A stretch of DNA of 64,000 nucleotides from Nonomuraea guangzhouensis (lineage in GTDB: Bacteria; Actinomycetota; Actinomycetes; Streptosporangiales; Streptosporangiaceae), in the NCBI RefSeq assembly GCF_019396345.1, contig NZ_JAHKRM010000003.1, positions 463,187 through 527,186 on the forward strand, written 5' to 3'. Below are positions 8,589 through 17,129 of this stretch, one piece after another (position 1 is the first letter of the stretch; each line of letters begins with the position of its first letter). The notes beneath the pieces are model-generated. The model was not told the DNA's origin. It saw nothing but the letters and a program-made list of their open reading frames with translations, and did no database searches. A program made the position numbers and the translations under genes.

Positions 8589-9590
8589 ATGCCTGATGTG
8601 ATTGTGGACAAGGCGATCTACTGCAACGGCGTGCGTGAGACCATCACCGGCGACATCAGCGACGCTTTCAACGCCGCACGCGCCAGAGGCGACTGTTACC
8701 TATGGATCGGCCTGCACGAGCCCACCCAGGACGAGTTCGACCTGATCACCAGCGAGGTCAAGCTACACCCCCTGGCAGTCGAGGACGCCATTCACGCCCA
8801 CCAGCGGCCCAAGCTCGAACGCTACGACGACACCCTGTTCGTGGTCCTCAAACCGCTGCTGTACGTGGAAGAGACCTCCGACATCGAGGTCGGCGAGATC
8901 AACCTGTTCCTGAGCGGCGACTTCGTCATCAGTGTCCGCCACGGCAAGGCCAACCCGCTCGCGGGGGTGCGGCGGCGCATCGAATCCGATCCCGACCTGC
9001 TGGCGGCAGGGCCGGCTGGGGTGCTGTACGCGATCTGTGATCAGGTCGTCGACACCTACTCCCGCGTCTCCCATGAGGTCGAGCATGACCTCATCGCGTT
9101 GGAGCGGCGGGTGTTCAGCGGGGAATACGCCGATGTCACCGAGGACATCTACTCCCTCAAGCGGGAAGTGCTGGAGTTCCGCGCGGCCCAGGACCCGCTG
9201 GTGCCGGTCCTGGAGGAGATCGTCAAAGGCCGGGTGGAGCTGTGCACCGTGGCCCGCGACCAATTTCGAGACGTGCTGGACCACCTGCTTCGAGTGGACG
9301 CCCAGGTGGATGAGCACAACGAACTGCTGACCAGCGCCTTGAGCGCGCACCTGGCCCTGGTGAGCCGGGAGCAGAGCACTGCGGCCATGCAACAGAACGC
9401 CGACATGCGCAAGATCTCCTCGTGGGCGGCCCTCATCGCCGTCCCTACCATGATCGCCGGGATCTATGGCATGAACTTCGACTTCATGCCCGAACTGCAC
9501 TGGCTGCTCGGCTATCCCCTCAGCCTGAGCGTCATGGTCATCTCCGTGATCATCGTGCACCGGCTGTTGCGGAAGAGCGGATGGCTGTGA
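8589..9590 (+). CDS. corA: CorA-family magnesium/divalent cation transporter
   Basis: A 333-residue CorA protein. A large cytoplasmic N-terminal domain (1-270) contains LHPLAVEDAIHAHQRPKLERYDD and a long helix. Two C-terminal transmembrane helices follow, the first ending in the diagnostic YGMNF motif (GMN loop, about residues 293-297), with MPELHW in the periplasmic loop. It should assemble as a homopentameric Mg2+/Co2+ channel in the plasma membrane. The gene's 3' end overlaps a small membrane-protein frame at 9581. Confidence 0.93.
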   Translation: MPDVIVDKAIYCNGVRETITGDISDAFNAARARGDCYLWIGLHEPTQDEFDLITSEVKLHPLAVEDAIHAHQRPKLERYDDTLFVVLKPLLYVEETSDIEVGEINLFLSGDFVISVRHGKANPLAGVRRRIESDPDLLAAGPAGVLYAICDQVVDTYSRVSHEVEHDLIALERRVFSGEYADVTEDIYSLKREVLEFRAAQDPLVPVLEEIVKGRVELCTVARDQFRDVLDHLLRVDAQVDEHNELLTSALSAHLALVSREQSTAAMQQNADMRKISSWAALIAVPTMIAGIYGMNFDFMPELHWLLGYPLSLSVMVISVIIVHRLLRKSGWL

Positions 9591-9718
9591 AGACCATGAA
9601 GTTCTTCCGCCGCAGGCCCTCCCTGAACAGGCTCATCCTGACCGCGGTCGTGGCCTGGATCGTGGTGCTGACCGTCATCATCCTGCTCGATCCCAGCGGC
9701 TCCGGCCCCAGACCATGA
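9581..9718 (+). CDS. 45-residue single-pass membrane protein coupled to corA
   Basis: An ATG at 9581 lies 10 bases inside the corA end; GTG 9587 and ATG 9596 are alternatives in the same frame. The product is a basic N-terminus (KTMKFFRRRPSLNR), one strong transmembrane helix (LILTAVVAWIVVLTVIILL) and a short Pro/Ser tail. The positive-inside pattern and the overlap with corA suggest a translationally coupled micro-membrane protein, possibly modulating the transporter. The function is inferred from position only; it is easily missed because of its size. Confidence 0.55.
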   Translation: MAVKTMKFFRRRPSLNRLILTAVVAWIVVLTVIILLDPSGSGPRP

Positions 9719-9760
9719 AGATCCGGCCGCGGTGGCCGGGGTGGAATCCTGCTGCGACGG

Positions 9761-10369
9761 TTACGGACGTTCGATACGGGTGGGGTTGCCGCGTACGAGC
9801 TCGTCGTGGATGCGCCAGCGGGCGGTGGTGACGGCGCGTCCTGCCGCCTCGTCGTCGTGCTCGATGCGCTGCCGCAGCAGCCGCATGGCGATGCGGCGGT
9901 TCAGGCTGAACAGCCGCTCGGTGTCGACCACGACGACGATCCCCGTGGGCCGGTGGGTCGCCCGTACGGCCGTGCTGGCCTTGTTCCGATGTTGACCGCC
10001 GGGACCGCCGGTGCGGCAGGCGACGATGTCGACGTCGGCTTCCGCGAAGGTCGTGTGCGGGGTGTCGACCTGGCACGGTTGGGCGATGACGTACCAGTTC
10101 TTTCGGCTGGTGTTGGCCCGGTATGGGCTGGGGGCCTGCCAGCACAGGGTTCCGGTCCAGGCGGCGGCGAATGCCTCGGCCCCGGCTCCTGCGATCTGGA
10201 TGAGGACCGATCGGTAGGTACCGGGCCGGTCGCCGGGAACGGTCTCGGCTCGATGGGTCTCCAGATTCTGCCTGGTGGCGTCGGTTTCCAGACGGTGCAG
10301 CAGTTGGGCCAGTGCCCACGCGCACTCCTGCGGGCCGCGGCCGGCCGACAGGAGCAGGTGAACGCTCAC
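9761..10369 (-). CDS. prfH: Peptide chain release factor homologue PrfH
   Basis: A 202-residue class I release-factor-like protein with the catalytic GGQ in TGGPGGQHRNK (about residues 120-130). A RF-type tail follows (VRATHRPTGIVVVV, RRIAMRLLRQRIEH). It is much shorter than RF1/RF2 and lacks their codon-recognition domain, as in PrfH. Its start overlaps the stop of the upstream rtcB gene (ATGA at 10366-10369). PrfH homologues encoded with RtcB2 release peptides from ribosomes damaged in the decoding centre so that the ligase can reseal 16S rRNA. The overlap strongly supports joint function here. Confidence 0.88.
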   Translation of the reverse strand: MSVHLLLSAGRGPQECAWALAQLLHRLETDATRQNLETHRAETVPGDRPGTYRSVLIQIAGAGAEAFAAAWTGTLCWQAPSPYRANTSRKNWYVIAQPCQVDTPHTTFAEADVDIVACRTGGPGGQHRNKASTAVRATHRPTGIVVVVDTERLFSLNRRIAMRLLRQRIEHDDEAAGRAVTTARWRIHDELVRGNPTRIERP

Positions 10370-11532
10370 GACCGGCCTCGCTTCCTTTGGGGTCTGGACC
10401 CGAGGTCGGGTGTCTTGTAGGTGACCAGAGGGACCGTGGTCGCCACGGGCGTGGCCAGGTCATGGTCGACGAGGTCGGCGATCACCTGCTCGATGCGCTT
10501 GTACGCCGTGGGTGCCTCCTCGAAGAGCAGTTGGCGGTCACCGCACACCACCAGCGAGCCCACCGGTGTGCGTCGCAGCTCCTCGACCGTGTGCTTGGCC
10601 CGGCCCCGGCGCAGGGCGTCGGCACGCGACATCTTGCGGCCCGCGCCGTGCGCCACGGAATGGTTGGCGTCCGGTCCGGCGTGGGCGGCCACGAGGTAGG
10701 AAGGGGTGCCGCGCGTACCGGCGATGAGCACGTCGCGGCCGTCACCCGGCGCCGCTCCCTTGCGATGCAGGTAGCTCCCGTCGCGGATCTCGACCAGGTT
10801 GTGGCACTGGTCGACGATCGGTTCGGTGGGCTCGGTGCCCAGGGCATGGGCGACCCGGGCGGCCAGCAGCCGCCGGTTGAGCGATCCCCAGCGTACGGCG
10901 TCGTCATGCATCGCCAGGTAGGCGCCGGGATCAGGGGCGGGGCCCGCGCCGTTGACCTCGGTGTGCGCCCGCAGGATCCGCTCGCCCAGCCCACGGGAAC
11001 CGCTGTGGACGACGAGAACCAGATCCCCGGCCGCGAGTCCGAGACGGCTCGCGTGCTCCGGCTCGAAGACGGTCCCGATCCGCGCCAGCTCGACGAAGTG
11101 ATTGCCCCGGCCGACCGTCCCGAGACCCTCGACGTGACCTGCGGGAATATCACCCTTGACCACGGCCCAGGCGGGATCGTCGGCATCCCGCTCAGGGTCC
11201 AGCGCGCGATCGAGATCGGGGAACCGGGCGGCGAGCTTCTCGGGCACGGCGCGCTTGAGCTTGACGGGGAACACGGCGATGCCGCATCCGATGTCGGAGC
11301 CCACCAGGAACGGGTACAGGACGGCGGACGCCATGGCGGCGCCGATGGGGGCGCCCTTGCCGGGGTGCAGGTCCGGCATGGCGGCGACGTGCATCATGCC
11401 GTCGAGGGCGGCCACCTGGTGGCATTGCGCGACGGCATCGGACTCGATCCAGCTTGTGGGGGAGGCGAACACGGTGACGGTGGCCGAGGTGGACGGCGAC
11501 AAAGACGCTCTCTTCGCTAAATAGGGTGGCAT
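10366..11532 (-). CDS. rtcB: RtcB-family RNA ligase (RtcB2 type, paired with PrfH)
   Basis: A 388-residue RtcB protein. Metal and GTP-binding elements are visible: MPDLHPGKGAPIGAA (about 52-66), GSDIGCGIAVF with the metal-binding Cys (about 78-88), GRGNHFVEL (about 141-149), VVHSGSRGLG (about 173-182) and the guanylylated histidine region VAHGAGRKMSR (near 305-315). It should ligate 2',3'-cyclic phosphate and 5'-OH RNA ends. Start ATG 11532 lacks an obvious ribosome site; TTG or ATG alternatives a few codons in are possible. It is first in a two-gene operon with prfH. Confidence 0.9.
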   Translation of the reverse strand: MPPYLAKRASLSPSTSATVTVFASPTSWIESDAVAQCHQVAALDGMMHVAAMPDLHPGKGAPIGAAMASAVLYPFLVGSDIGCGIAVFPVKLKRAVPEKLAARFPDLDRALDPERDADDPAWAVVKGDIPAGHVEGLGTVGRGNHFVELARIGTVFEPEHASRLGLAAGDLVLVVHSGSRGLGERILRAHTEVNGAGPAPDPGAYLAMHDDAVRWGSLNRRLLAARVAHALGTEPTEPIVDQCHNLVEIRDGSYLHRKGAAPGDGRDVLIAGTRGTPSYLVAAHAGPDANHSVAHGAGRKMSRADALRRGRAKHTVEELRRTPVGSLVVCGDRQLLFEEAPTAYKRIEQVIADLVDHDLATPVATTVPLVTYKTPDLGSRPQRKRGRS

Positions 11533-11714
11533 TACGGCGCTGTGGATCTCGGAGTAGCGGGGTGCTGTCCGTTAGAGCGTCATAGAAGCCACATTCTCTG
11601 AGCCCGCCGTTCGCGGCAAGCGATTTTCGGCGGTACGGGCTTGCCTGCCTGCGCTGTGGGGACGTTCGCCTGTTCCGGAGCGTTGCACGGGAAGGCCACG
11701 GAGATGGAGCACAG

Positions 11715-12392
11715 GTGTCTCTCTACGGAAGCCGTCACGTCACCGCAGTCAGTTTGACCGCCCTCTGCTTGGGGTTGCCAGTCGGTGCGGCGGTTCAGAT
11801 CGCCGAGGAGGACGTCGCACTTCCGGTCGTCGTCGGCGTCGTCCTTGTCTGGTGCCTCTTGGCCTGGGTGGGACGGTGGATTCTCAACAGGAAGGCCGCG
11901 TCGGCCGAGCCTGTCGAGTGGCTGGTGCGTGCGCATGTCGCGACCCGAAAAGGGCTGGTCCGGTGCCCCATGCTCAGGCTTACTCCGCTGGATGGCGGCA
12001 AAGGTTATTGGCAGCGGGTCATGTGGCATCCGTGGCTGGACGACATACCCGACGACGAGATCCTCTGGGTGCGGATCGGCGAGGGTCTCGCGCGGCGCGC
12101 GATCGTGGAATTTCCGGAAGGCACGCGCATCATCCCCGCGGGACGCCTGCGTCGGTGGTCCTATCTCGGCTGGCCTGTCACAGACGGCGCACCGGAGCGG
12201 GTCGATGGCTTCCCGTTCCCTCCGTGGTTCTGCATCGGCCTTCCGGTTTTCGGCGGATTGCTCGGCGGATTCCAGATGTCGCCGGGGGAGTGGAGCGGGG
12301 CCGCGACGATGGTGCCGGTCATGCTGGGGATCATTCTGCATTTTTGGGGATGGGTCGGAGGGCTGCCCCAGTCGCCGGGCAATCGCCTATGA
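11715..12392 (+). CDS. Hypothetical membrane protein
   Basis: A 225-residue protein starting with GTG 11715 after GGAGCACAG. Two hydrophobic helices (about 8-27 and 34-58) are followed by a cytoplasmic-looking central domain rich in Trp and Arg (VEWLVRAHVATRKGLVRCP, GRLRRWSYLGWP), then two hydrophobic stretches (about 166-185 and 194-215). No family recognised. It lies upstream of, and in the same direction as, the M48 protease pair but is separated from it by 180 bases that include an AT-rich patch, so separate promoters are likely. Confidence 0.6.
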   Translation: MSLYGSRHVTAVSLTALCLGLPVGAAVQIAEEDVALPVVVGVVLVWCLLAWVGRWILNRKAASAEPVEWLVRAHVATRKGLVRCPMLRLTPLDGGKGYWQRVMWHPWLDDIPDDEILWVRIGEGLARRAIVEFPEGTRIIPAGRLRRWSYLGWPVTDGAPERVDGFPFPPWFCIGLPVFGGLLGGFQMSPGEWSGAATMVPVMLGIILHFWGWVGGLPQSPGNRL

Positions 12393-12573
12393 AGCGGAAC
12401 ATCATCGCCGCACGAAAGCCGGACATATCATATCATTTCCGCTCGAATCGGAATTGCTTTTGGACTTGACGCGCAACGCATATCACGGTGGCCGGAACAT
12501 TTCTTTCTGGTGTTCCTGTCGGAACGGAAGTTAGCATGCGGTAACTCTGGCCATTCATTCGTTAAGGACTGGT

Positions 12574-13050
12574 ATGGCGTTGGAATCGGAGAACGAGAGG
12601 CGCATCGACGACCTGGCTCGCGCCATTGTCGCCGAGGTCGCCCCCAAAGAGGCGGAATACTTTCCGGCGATCGCCCAGGCCACCCGGAGAAACCCTCGGC
12701 GAGCCTTCCGCGGCGGTGGTGACGACCTTCTCGGGTTCTCGCTCGCGGACGCGGTGACACTCCTGACGCCCATCGTCCTGACCGTCCTGACCGGCGCGGC
12801 GACCAACACGCTCACCCAGGCCGTCGAACGTACCTCGAAACAGGTCTCCAAGAGCTTGTGGGACAAGCTCTTCCCTTCGCGCCCGGCGCCCATTGCCGGC
12901 TCCGAGACCGTCGTTCCCGTTCTCGATCCCGCTCAGGTGAAGGAGACCGCGCAGGCGGTCGAGGAGATCGCACTCGCGCTGGGCGTGGACAAGGCCACCG
13001 CCCTCCGCCTGCGTCAGGCGACCTTCGGCCACTTGTCGGGCGAGAGGTGA
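12574..13050 (+). CDS. Small helical protein translationally coupled to an M48 membrane protease
   Basis: A 158-residue protein, ATG 12574. The N-terminal half is charged and helical (RIDDLARAIVAEVAPKEAEY). A mid hydrophobic stretch (LADAVTLLTPIVLTVLTGAA, about 57-76) could be a membrane helix. The C-terminal part (ETAQAVEEIALALGVDKATA) is alpha-helical. The stop overlaps the GTG start of the protease (GTGA, 13047-13050), implying coupled translation and probably a physical partner, for instance a regulator, substrate adaptor or inhibitor. No known family recognised. Confidence 0.65.
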   Translation: MALESENERRIDDLARAIVAEVAPKEAEYFPAIAQATRRNPRRAFRGGGDDLLGFSLADAVTLLTPIVLTVLTGAATNTLTQAVERTSKQVSKSLWDKLFPSRPAPIAGSETVVPVLDPAQVKETAQAVEEIALALGVDKATALRLRQATFGHLSGER

Positions 13051-15701
13051 CCGCGGCGGGCGAGATGGTGTCAGGCCGCAGACCGAACCCGTTCACGCTG
13101 CCGTCGTCGACGACGTCCCGGTTCCTCATCCTGATCACCGCGACGATCGCCTGCTCTCTCTACCTTGCCCTGTACCTGTTCGAGCTCCGGCTGCGCGTCG
13201 CCTATATGCCCGAACACGTACGGCACGCGGAGTGCCTGTCATCGCTGCGTTCCGGCGTGCGCTCGGTCGAGCCGACCCTGCTCGTGGACAGGTATGGCGA
13301 GTGCACCGCGGGAGTGACTGCGGGCGAGGCACTCCTGCCGATCGGGTCGCTCGTCGTGCCCGCGCTGTTCGCCCTGCTGCTCTACGCGTTGCACCCGCTG
13401 TGGGCGTACCGCCGCGGACTCATGGCCCTCGCGGAGGTGAGCGGCGGCGAAGCCCACGCGGACCTGGTACGCAGGTTCACCTCCATCGCCGAGGCGGAGG
13501 CTCCCGGCAAGAACGTCCGGTTGCTGGTGGACCCGGGAAGGGGAGAAGTCACCGGACGCGCGCTCGGCCTGCCACGACGCCACATCGTGGTGCTGAGCAT
13601 GGGACTGGTCCTCGCGCACGCGACGACGCCCGCCATTACCGAGTCGGTCCTGCGGCACGAACTGGCGCACATCCGCAACCGCGACGTCGGCATCGCGCAC
13701 TTCACGGTGGCGATCTGGTGGTCGTTCCTGCTGACGGCCTGTGTGCCCGCGCTGGTCGCCACGGCGATCTGGATTCCCAGCGGCCTGCTTGTGCAGAGCG
13801 CCAGGGTGGTGGTGATGACCCTGGTGCTGTGGCTGGCCAGGACCGCGGTGCTGCGCGCCCGCGAGCACCACGCGGACGTCAAGGCGGGCGACACCGCCGA
13901 ACGGCAGGAGACGATGGCCGAGGCGATCGAGACCGCCTCGTCGAACCGGCGCTACCCGGGGCCGCTGCGCTTCTTCAGCAGCCATCCCGCCCGGCGGTAT
14001 CGCCTCGCCGTACTGAACGAGCCGGGCAGGCTCCTGCGCCTGGACCAGTGGGAGATGTTCAGCGCGGGGTCGCTGGCGGGCCTGGGTTTCGCACCCGTCT
14101 ATCACTCCTATTCCCAGCTCGACACCGAGGGGGTGATCGAGGCCCGCTACTTCGCGCCCGGGCTCATGTTCGGGCTGCTCATCTCAGGCGTCCTTGTCGT
14201 GGCCGTCTGGCGGGCGAGCATCGGGCGGCTCGCGGGACATGGTTCGCGGATGAGTCTGTGGTGGGCCTCGGCCAGCTTCACAGTGGGCGTCATCGCCGGC
14301 CAGTTCGCGGCCATGATCCGCGCGGAGTTGTGGATCTGGACCCTCGCCTTCGTGAACCCGCTGGTCGGACTCACCTACTGTCTCGTGCTTCTGCTGATCA
14401 TCAGGGCATTCCTCTCCTGGGCCAAGGCCTGCTCCTCGGCCTGGCTGGCCGTCTCCGCCCACCCTCGGACGATCACCCTGGCGGCCGTGGCGGTGTCGGC
14501 GGTGGTGATCGGCCCGTGGCTGGGTTTCTGGTTCTATGGCATCGCCACTGTCGTCCGGGCCGGTGTCACGTGGGACCTGCTGGTGGTGACACTGGTGACG
14601 ATGGTCAAGTACACCCCACTGGTGCTCACCATCGCGCTGGCCTGCGCCTACCTTGTGGTAGCCGGTACGCGAGCGCGGCGCGGCCTGCGGCTTCATCTGG
14701 ACGACGACGCCGCCGCGCCGGTCCTGCTCCAGCGCCCGCCCACCCAGCTTGTCCGGGCCTCCCTGCCGTTCGCCGTGGCCTGCTGCCTCATGGCGGTGGG
14801 CGGTTTCGCGCTGCAACCCATGCTCACCGCGGGCAGCAGGCAGGTCGGTACGGGGCAGTTCCTCGAGGCCGTCTACGTGACCATGGGCGTGGCCGTGGGC
14901 CTGCTGGCGCTGGCCGCGCTGGCGGCCGGGATCCTGGTCGGCGGCCGCGGCTCGGGAACGTGGGCCGTGGCTCATGCGGGGGCCATGCTCCTGGCGGCGG
15001 CCGTTCCGATGGCCCTGGTGATCCTCGGCCATGTCGCCGTGGCCGAATGCGGGTGGGAGCGGGCGGGCGCCTGCTTCGCGCAGGGCGCGCCGCTCCAGGT
15101 GGCGATCGGCAACTACGCCACGCTCACGTACGCGTACGCGATCTACCCCTGTCTTCTGCTCGCCGGGTGCGGCAGCCTCATCAGGACCCGGAAGCGACCG
15201 TTGTCCCGTAGGCGACCGCCCGTCGCCAGCGTCAACCGCCCGGTCGTGGCGAGCGCGACGATCGTGATCACGCTCGCCTTGGCGGCCGGCGTCTACGGCG
15301 CCCTGCTGAACTGGCGCCTGGCCGTCGGGGCCATCCCCGCAGCGCGCATGACCTGGCAGCGGCCGGTCATGGAGGCGGCCAACCAGCCGATCAAGCCGGG
15401 CTCGATTCCGCAGCTCGATGCCTGCGACCACGCATTGGGCGTGTTCGCCAGCCCGGGAGTGCGCGACGCGTTCAACACCGACCAGCGCTACTACGTGCTG
15501 GCGGCCGGGCTCATCAACCATGTCGCCTCCTCTGACGACCCCGCCCTGCGGGCGATGGCCCAGGCCGGAAACGTCTGGCTGAGCAGGGGTCGCGCGGACA
15601 TGGTCACCAAAGTGGTCAGCAGAGTGCTGCACTACTGCATACTCGTCGGGGGCGAACACCAGGTCGATCTGCGGGCGAGCGTCGTTCCGCAGACAAGCTA
15701 G
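13047..15701 (+). CDS. Polytopic membrane M48-family zinc metalloprotease
   Basis: An 884-residue protein beginning at GTG 13047 in the GTGA overlap. Two N-terminal membrane helices flank a loop with paired cysteines. The M48 catalytic domain carries HELAH (about residues 204-208) and a downstream REHHADVKAG that supplies the third zinc ligand (Glu near 272). The rest is unusual: about ten further transmembrane helices (residues 340-760) and an exported C-terminal domain of about 110 residues (GSIPQLDACDHALGVF). Ordinary HtpX/Ste24-type M48 proteins are 280-450 residues, so this is a large fusion. Likely role is intramembrane or envelope proteolysis; the substrate is unknown. Confidence 0.8.
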   Translation: MTAAGEMVSGRRPNPFTLPSSTTSRFLILITATIACSLYLALYLFELRLRVAYMPEHVRHAECLSSLRSGVRSVEPTLLVDRYGECTAGVTAGEALLPIGSLVVPALFALLLYALHPLWAYRRGLMALAEVSGGEAHADLVRRFTSIAEAEAPGKNVRLLVDPGRGEVTGRALGLPRRHIVVLSMGLVLAHATTPAITESVLRHELAHIRNRDVGIAHFTVAIWWSFLLTACVPALVATAIWIPSGLLVQSARVVVMTLVLWLARTAVLRAREHHADVKAGDTAERQETMAEAIETASSNRRYPGPLRFFSSHPARRYRLAVLNEPGRLLRLDQWEMFSAGSLAGLGFAPVYHSYSQLDTEGVIEARYFAPGLMFGLLISGVLVVAVWRASIGRLAGHGSRMSLWWASASFTVGVIAGQFAAMIRAELWIWTLAFVNPLVGLTYCLVLLLIIRAFLSWAKACSSAWLAVSAHPRTITLAAVAVSAVVIGPWLGFWFYGIATVVRAGVTWDLLVVTLVTMVKYTPLVLTIALACAYLVVAGTRARRGLRLHLDDDAAAPVLLQRPPTQLVRASLPFAVACCLMAVGGFALQPMLTAGSRQVGTGQFLEAVYVTMGVAVGLLALAALAAGILVGGRGSGTWAVAHAGAMLLAAAVPMALVILGHVAVAECGWERAGACFAQGAPLQVAIGNYATLTYAYAIYPCLLLAGCGSLIRTRKRPLSRRRPPVASVNRPVVASATIVITLALAAGVYGALLNWRLAVGAIPAARMTWQRPVMEAANQPIKPGSIPQLDACDHALGVFASPGVRDAFNTDQRYYVLAAGLINHVASSDDPALRAMAQAGNVWLSRGRADMVTKVVSRVLHYCILVGGEHQVDLRASVVPQTS

Positions 15702-16345
15702 GCCAGGCACGCTCTGACGCCGTACCGGACGCCGGTGTTGAACGCGTTGATCCGTTCGGTGGCGCTGCCGTGATCGCGCGGGTTCGTCCACGGCGTGTCA
15801 CCCGACAGCCCCCGCAGCGTCGCCGCGATCTCTTGGTTGTCGCCCCGCTCCCACGTGAGCGTGCCGTCCCTCGACGCCCCCGCGAGTGCCGCCCCTCCCA
15901 TGCAGTCCGCCTGCAGTTCGACCTGCGGCACCAGATATCTGGGCGGCATACGATTCTGTACGGCGTGGCTCCATTCATGCGAGATGACCTGGTACACCAG
16001 CCCGTCGCCGTAGGTGTAGCTCATCCTCATCAGGTTGATGTCCCAGGCGATGAAATGCTGGGTCATGCAGTAGGAGGCGTTGTAGGGCAGCATCTTGTGT
16101 CCCGAGCACGCAGGCCGGGCCGGGTCGCGCCCGTCGTAGGAACCCAGGACGCGGGGCGGCGAATATCCCCCAGGGAAGTAATCCGACCAGTGAGCTGACC
16201 AGAATCGATGGACCGCGTAGACGGCCGTCCGGATGTCCTGCTGGAGGCTGTCGGCTTTCACCGCCGCCTCGGCTCCGCTCACTCCTCCGCCCACCCAGGT
16301 GAGGGCGAGAATGGTCACCACGGCCAGTCGTAAACGCGCTGACAT
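15698..16345 (-). CDS. Secreted neutral zinc metallopeptidase-like protein
   Basis: A 215-residue protein with a signal peptide (residues 1-26, ending SGAEAAV). A zinc site HEWSH lies at about residues 121-125 and VELQADCMGG (Glu near 143) supplies a third ligand, as in the PF04228-type neutral zinc peptidases. A C-terminal HGSATERINAFNTGVRYG matches the family's conserved end. It is exported and probably degrades cell-wall or extracellular proteins. The stop codon overlaps that of the convergent M48 gene by four bases (CTAG), putting two zinc proteases tail to tail. Confidence 0.82.
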   Translation of the reverse strand: MSARLRLAVVTILALTWVGGGVSGAEAAVKADSLQQDIRTAVYAVHRFWSAHWSDYFPGGYSPPRVLGSYDGRDPARPACSGHKMLPYNASYCMTQHFIAWDINLMRMSYTYGDGLVYQVISHEWSHAVQNRMPPRYLVPQVELQADCMGGAALAGASRDGTLTWERGDNQEIAATLRGLSGDTPWTNPRDHGSATERINAFNTGVRYGVRACLA

Positions 16346-16493
16346 GGAGCCCCCATTTGTCGGTTGTTCGCTTCCGGCAGGCTCCGAACGATAAACGCGC
16401 GCATTCGCCGCGAATAGTCACCGCTACCGGAATATCACTGTCGCCATCGCAGGCGGGCCGGCGTCAAAGGAAATGCGGCGTGGATCCGGTGGC

Positions 16494-17057
16494 TCAGGCC
16501 TGTCGGGGGGAGCGGATCAGCAGGGTGGCCAGTGCTTCGTCTGGGCCGACAGTGCTGTAGATGTGTGGGACGTCGGCCTGCCAGGAGATGTGCTCGCCTG
16601 GCGTAGCCAGCAGGGGGGCGTCGGCTGGGCCGGCGCGCAGCACGCCCGCGTAGACCGTGACGTGTTCGGTCACGCCGGGGGCGTGGGGTGGCGAGTGTTG
16701 CACGATGCCAGGGCGGACGCGCATGCGCAGCAACTCGAACGTTGCGGTCGGCTCCTCGAACACCTCCAGCAGCGTGGCCGTCACGGCGGCGCCGGGCACG
16801 TGGACGGCCTCTGCGGGCGGCGCGCCGGGCTCCAGAACCAGGGCCGTCAACGGTACGCCCAAGGCCCCCGCCACCGCGTACAGCGTCTCCAGCGTCGGGT
16901 TGCGGGTGCCCAGTTCCAGGCCGGACAGGGTGGCCTTGCCGATGCCGGCGTTGCGGGCCAGCGCCGACAGGGAGATGCCACGGGCCTCCCGCAATCGCCG
17001 CAGCCGGCTCCCGATATCCGCGTCACGGCCGTCCACCCGGCAATCCTTGCATTCCAC
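16494..17057 (-). CDS. XRE-cupin transcriptional regulator
   Basis: A 187-residue regulator. Residues 14-70 are a classic XRE helix-turn-helix (SRLRRLREARGISLSALAR, TLSGLELGTRNPTLETL). Residues about 95-185 form a cupin (VQHSPPHAPGVTEHVTVYAG, GEHISWQADVPHIYS), the expected small-molecule sensor. It is divergent from the BenE transporter, sharing a 72-base intergenic region with a perfect palindrome at 17097-17112. Regulation of the transporter, probably by its substrate or a derived metabolite, is inferred from this arrangement. Confidence 0.87.
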   Translation of the reverse strand: MECKDCRVDGRDADIGSRLRRLREARGISLSALARNAGIGKATLSGLELGTRNPTLETLYAVAGALGVPLTALVLEPGAPPAEAVHVPGAAVTATLLEVFEEPTATFELLRMRVRPGIVQHSPPHAPGVTEHVTVYAGVLRAGPADAPLLATPGEHISWQADVPHIYSTVGPDEALATLLIRSPRQA

Positions 17058-17096
17058 CGCCGGGCTTGTCCCGCTGTGGCCACGTGACTATGGTTC

Positions 17097-17112
17097 GTTC
17101 CGTAAACGGAAC
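17097..17112. promoter_or_regulatory. Perfect palindromic operator between XRE-cupin regulator and benE
   Basis: GTTCCGT-AA-ACGGAAC is a perfect 7+2+7 inverted repeat, 40 bases upstream of the regulator's ATG (17057, minus) and 18 bases upstream of the benE ATG (17130, plus). Size and location fit a dimeric XRE binding site that could control both divergent promoters. Confidence 0.65.
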
Positions 17113-17129
17113 AATTACGAGTCTAAGGG

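Noticed and set aside
8339..8611. 90-codon minus-strand gene divergent from corA
   Set aside because: Its N-terminus overlaps the corA start and two frames share protein-like text; more consistent with IS debris than with an intact gene.
14184..15791. 535-codon minus-strand frame opposite the M48 protease
   Set aside because: Shadow: Arg/Gly/His-rich, no motif, no start signal.
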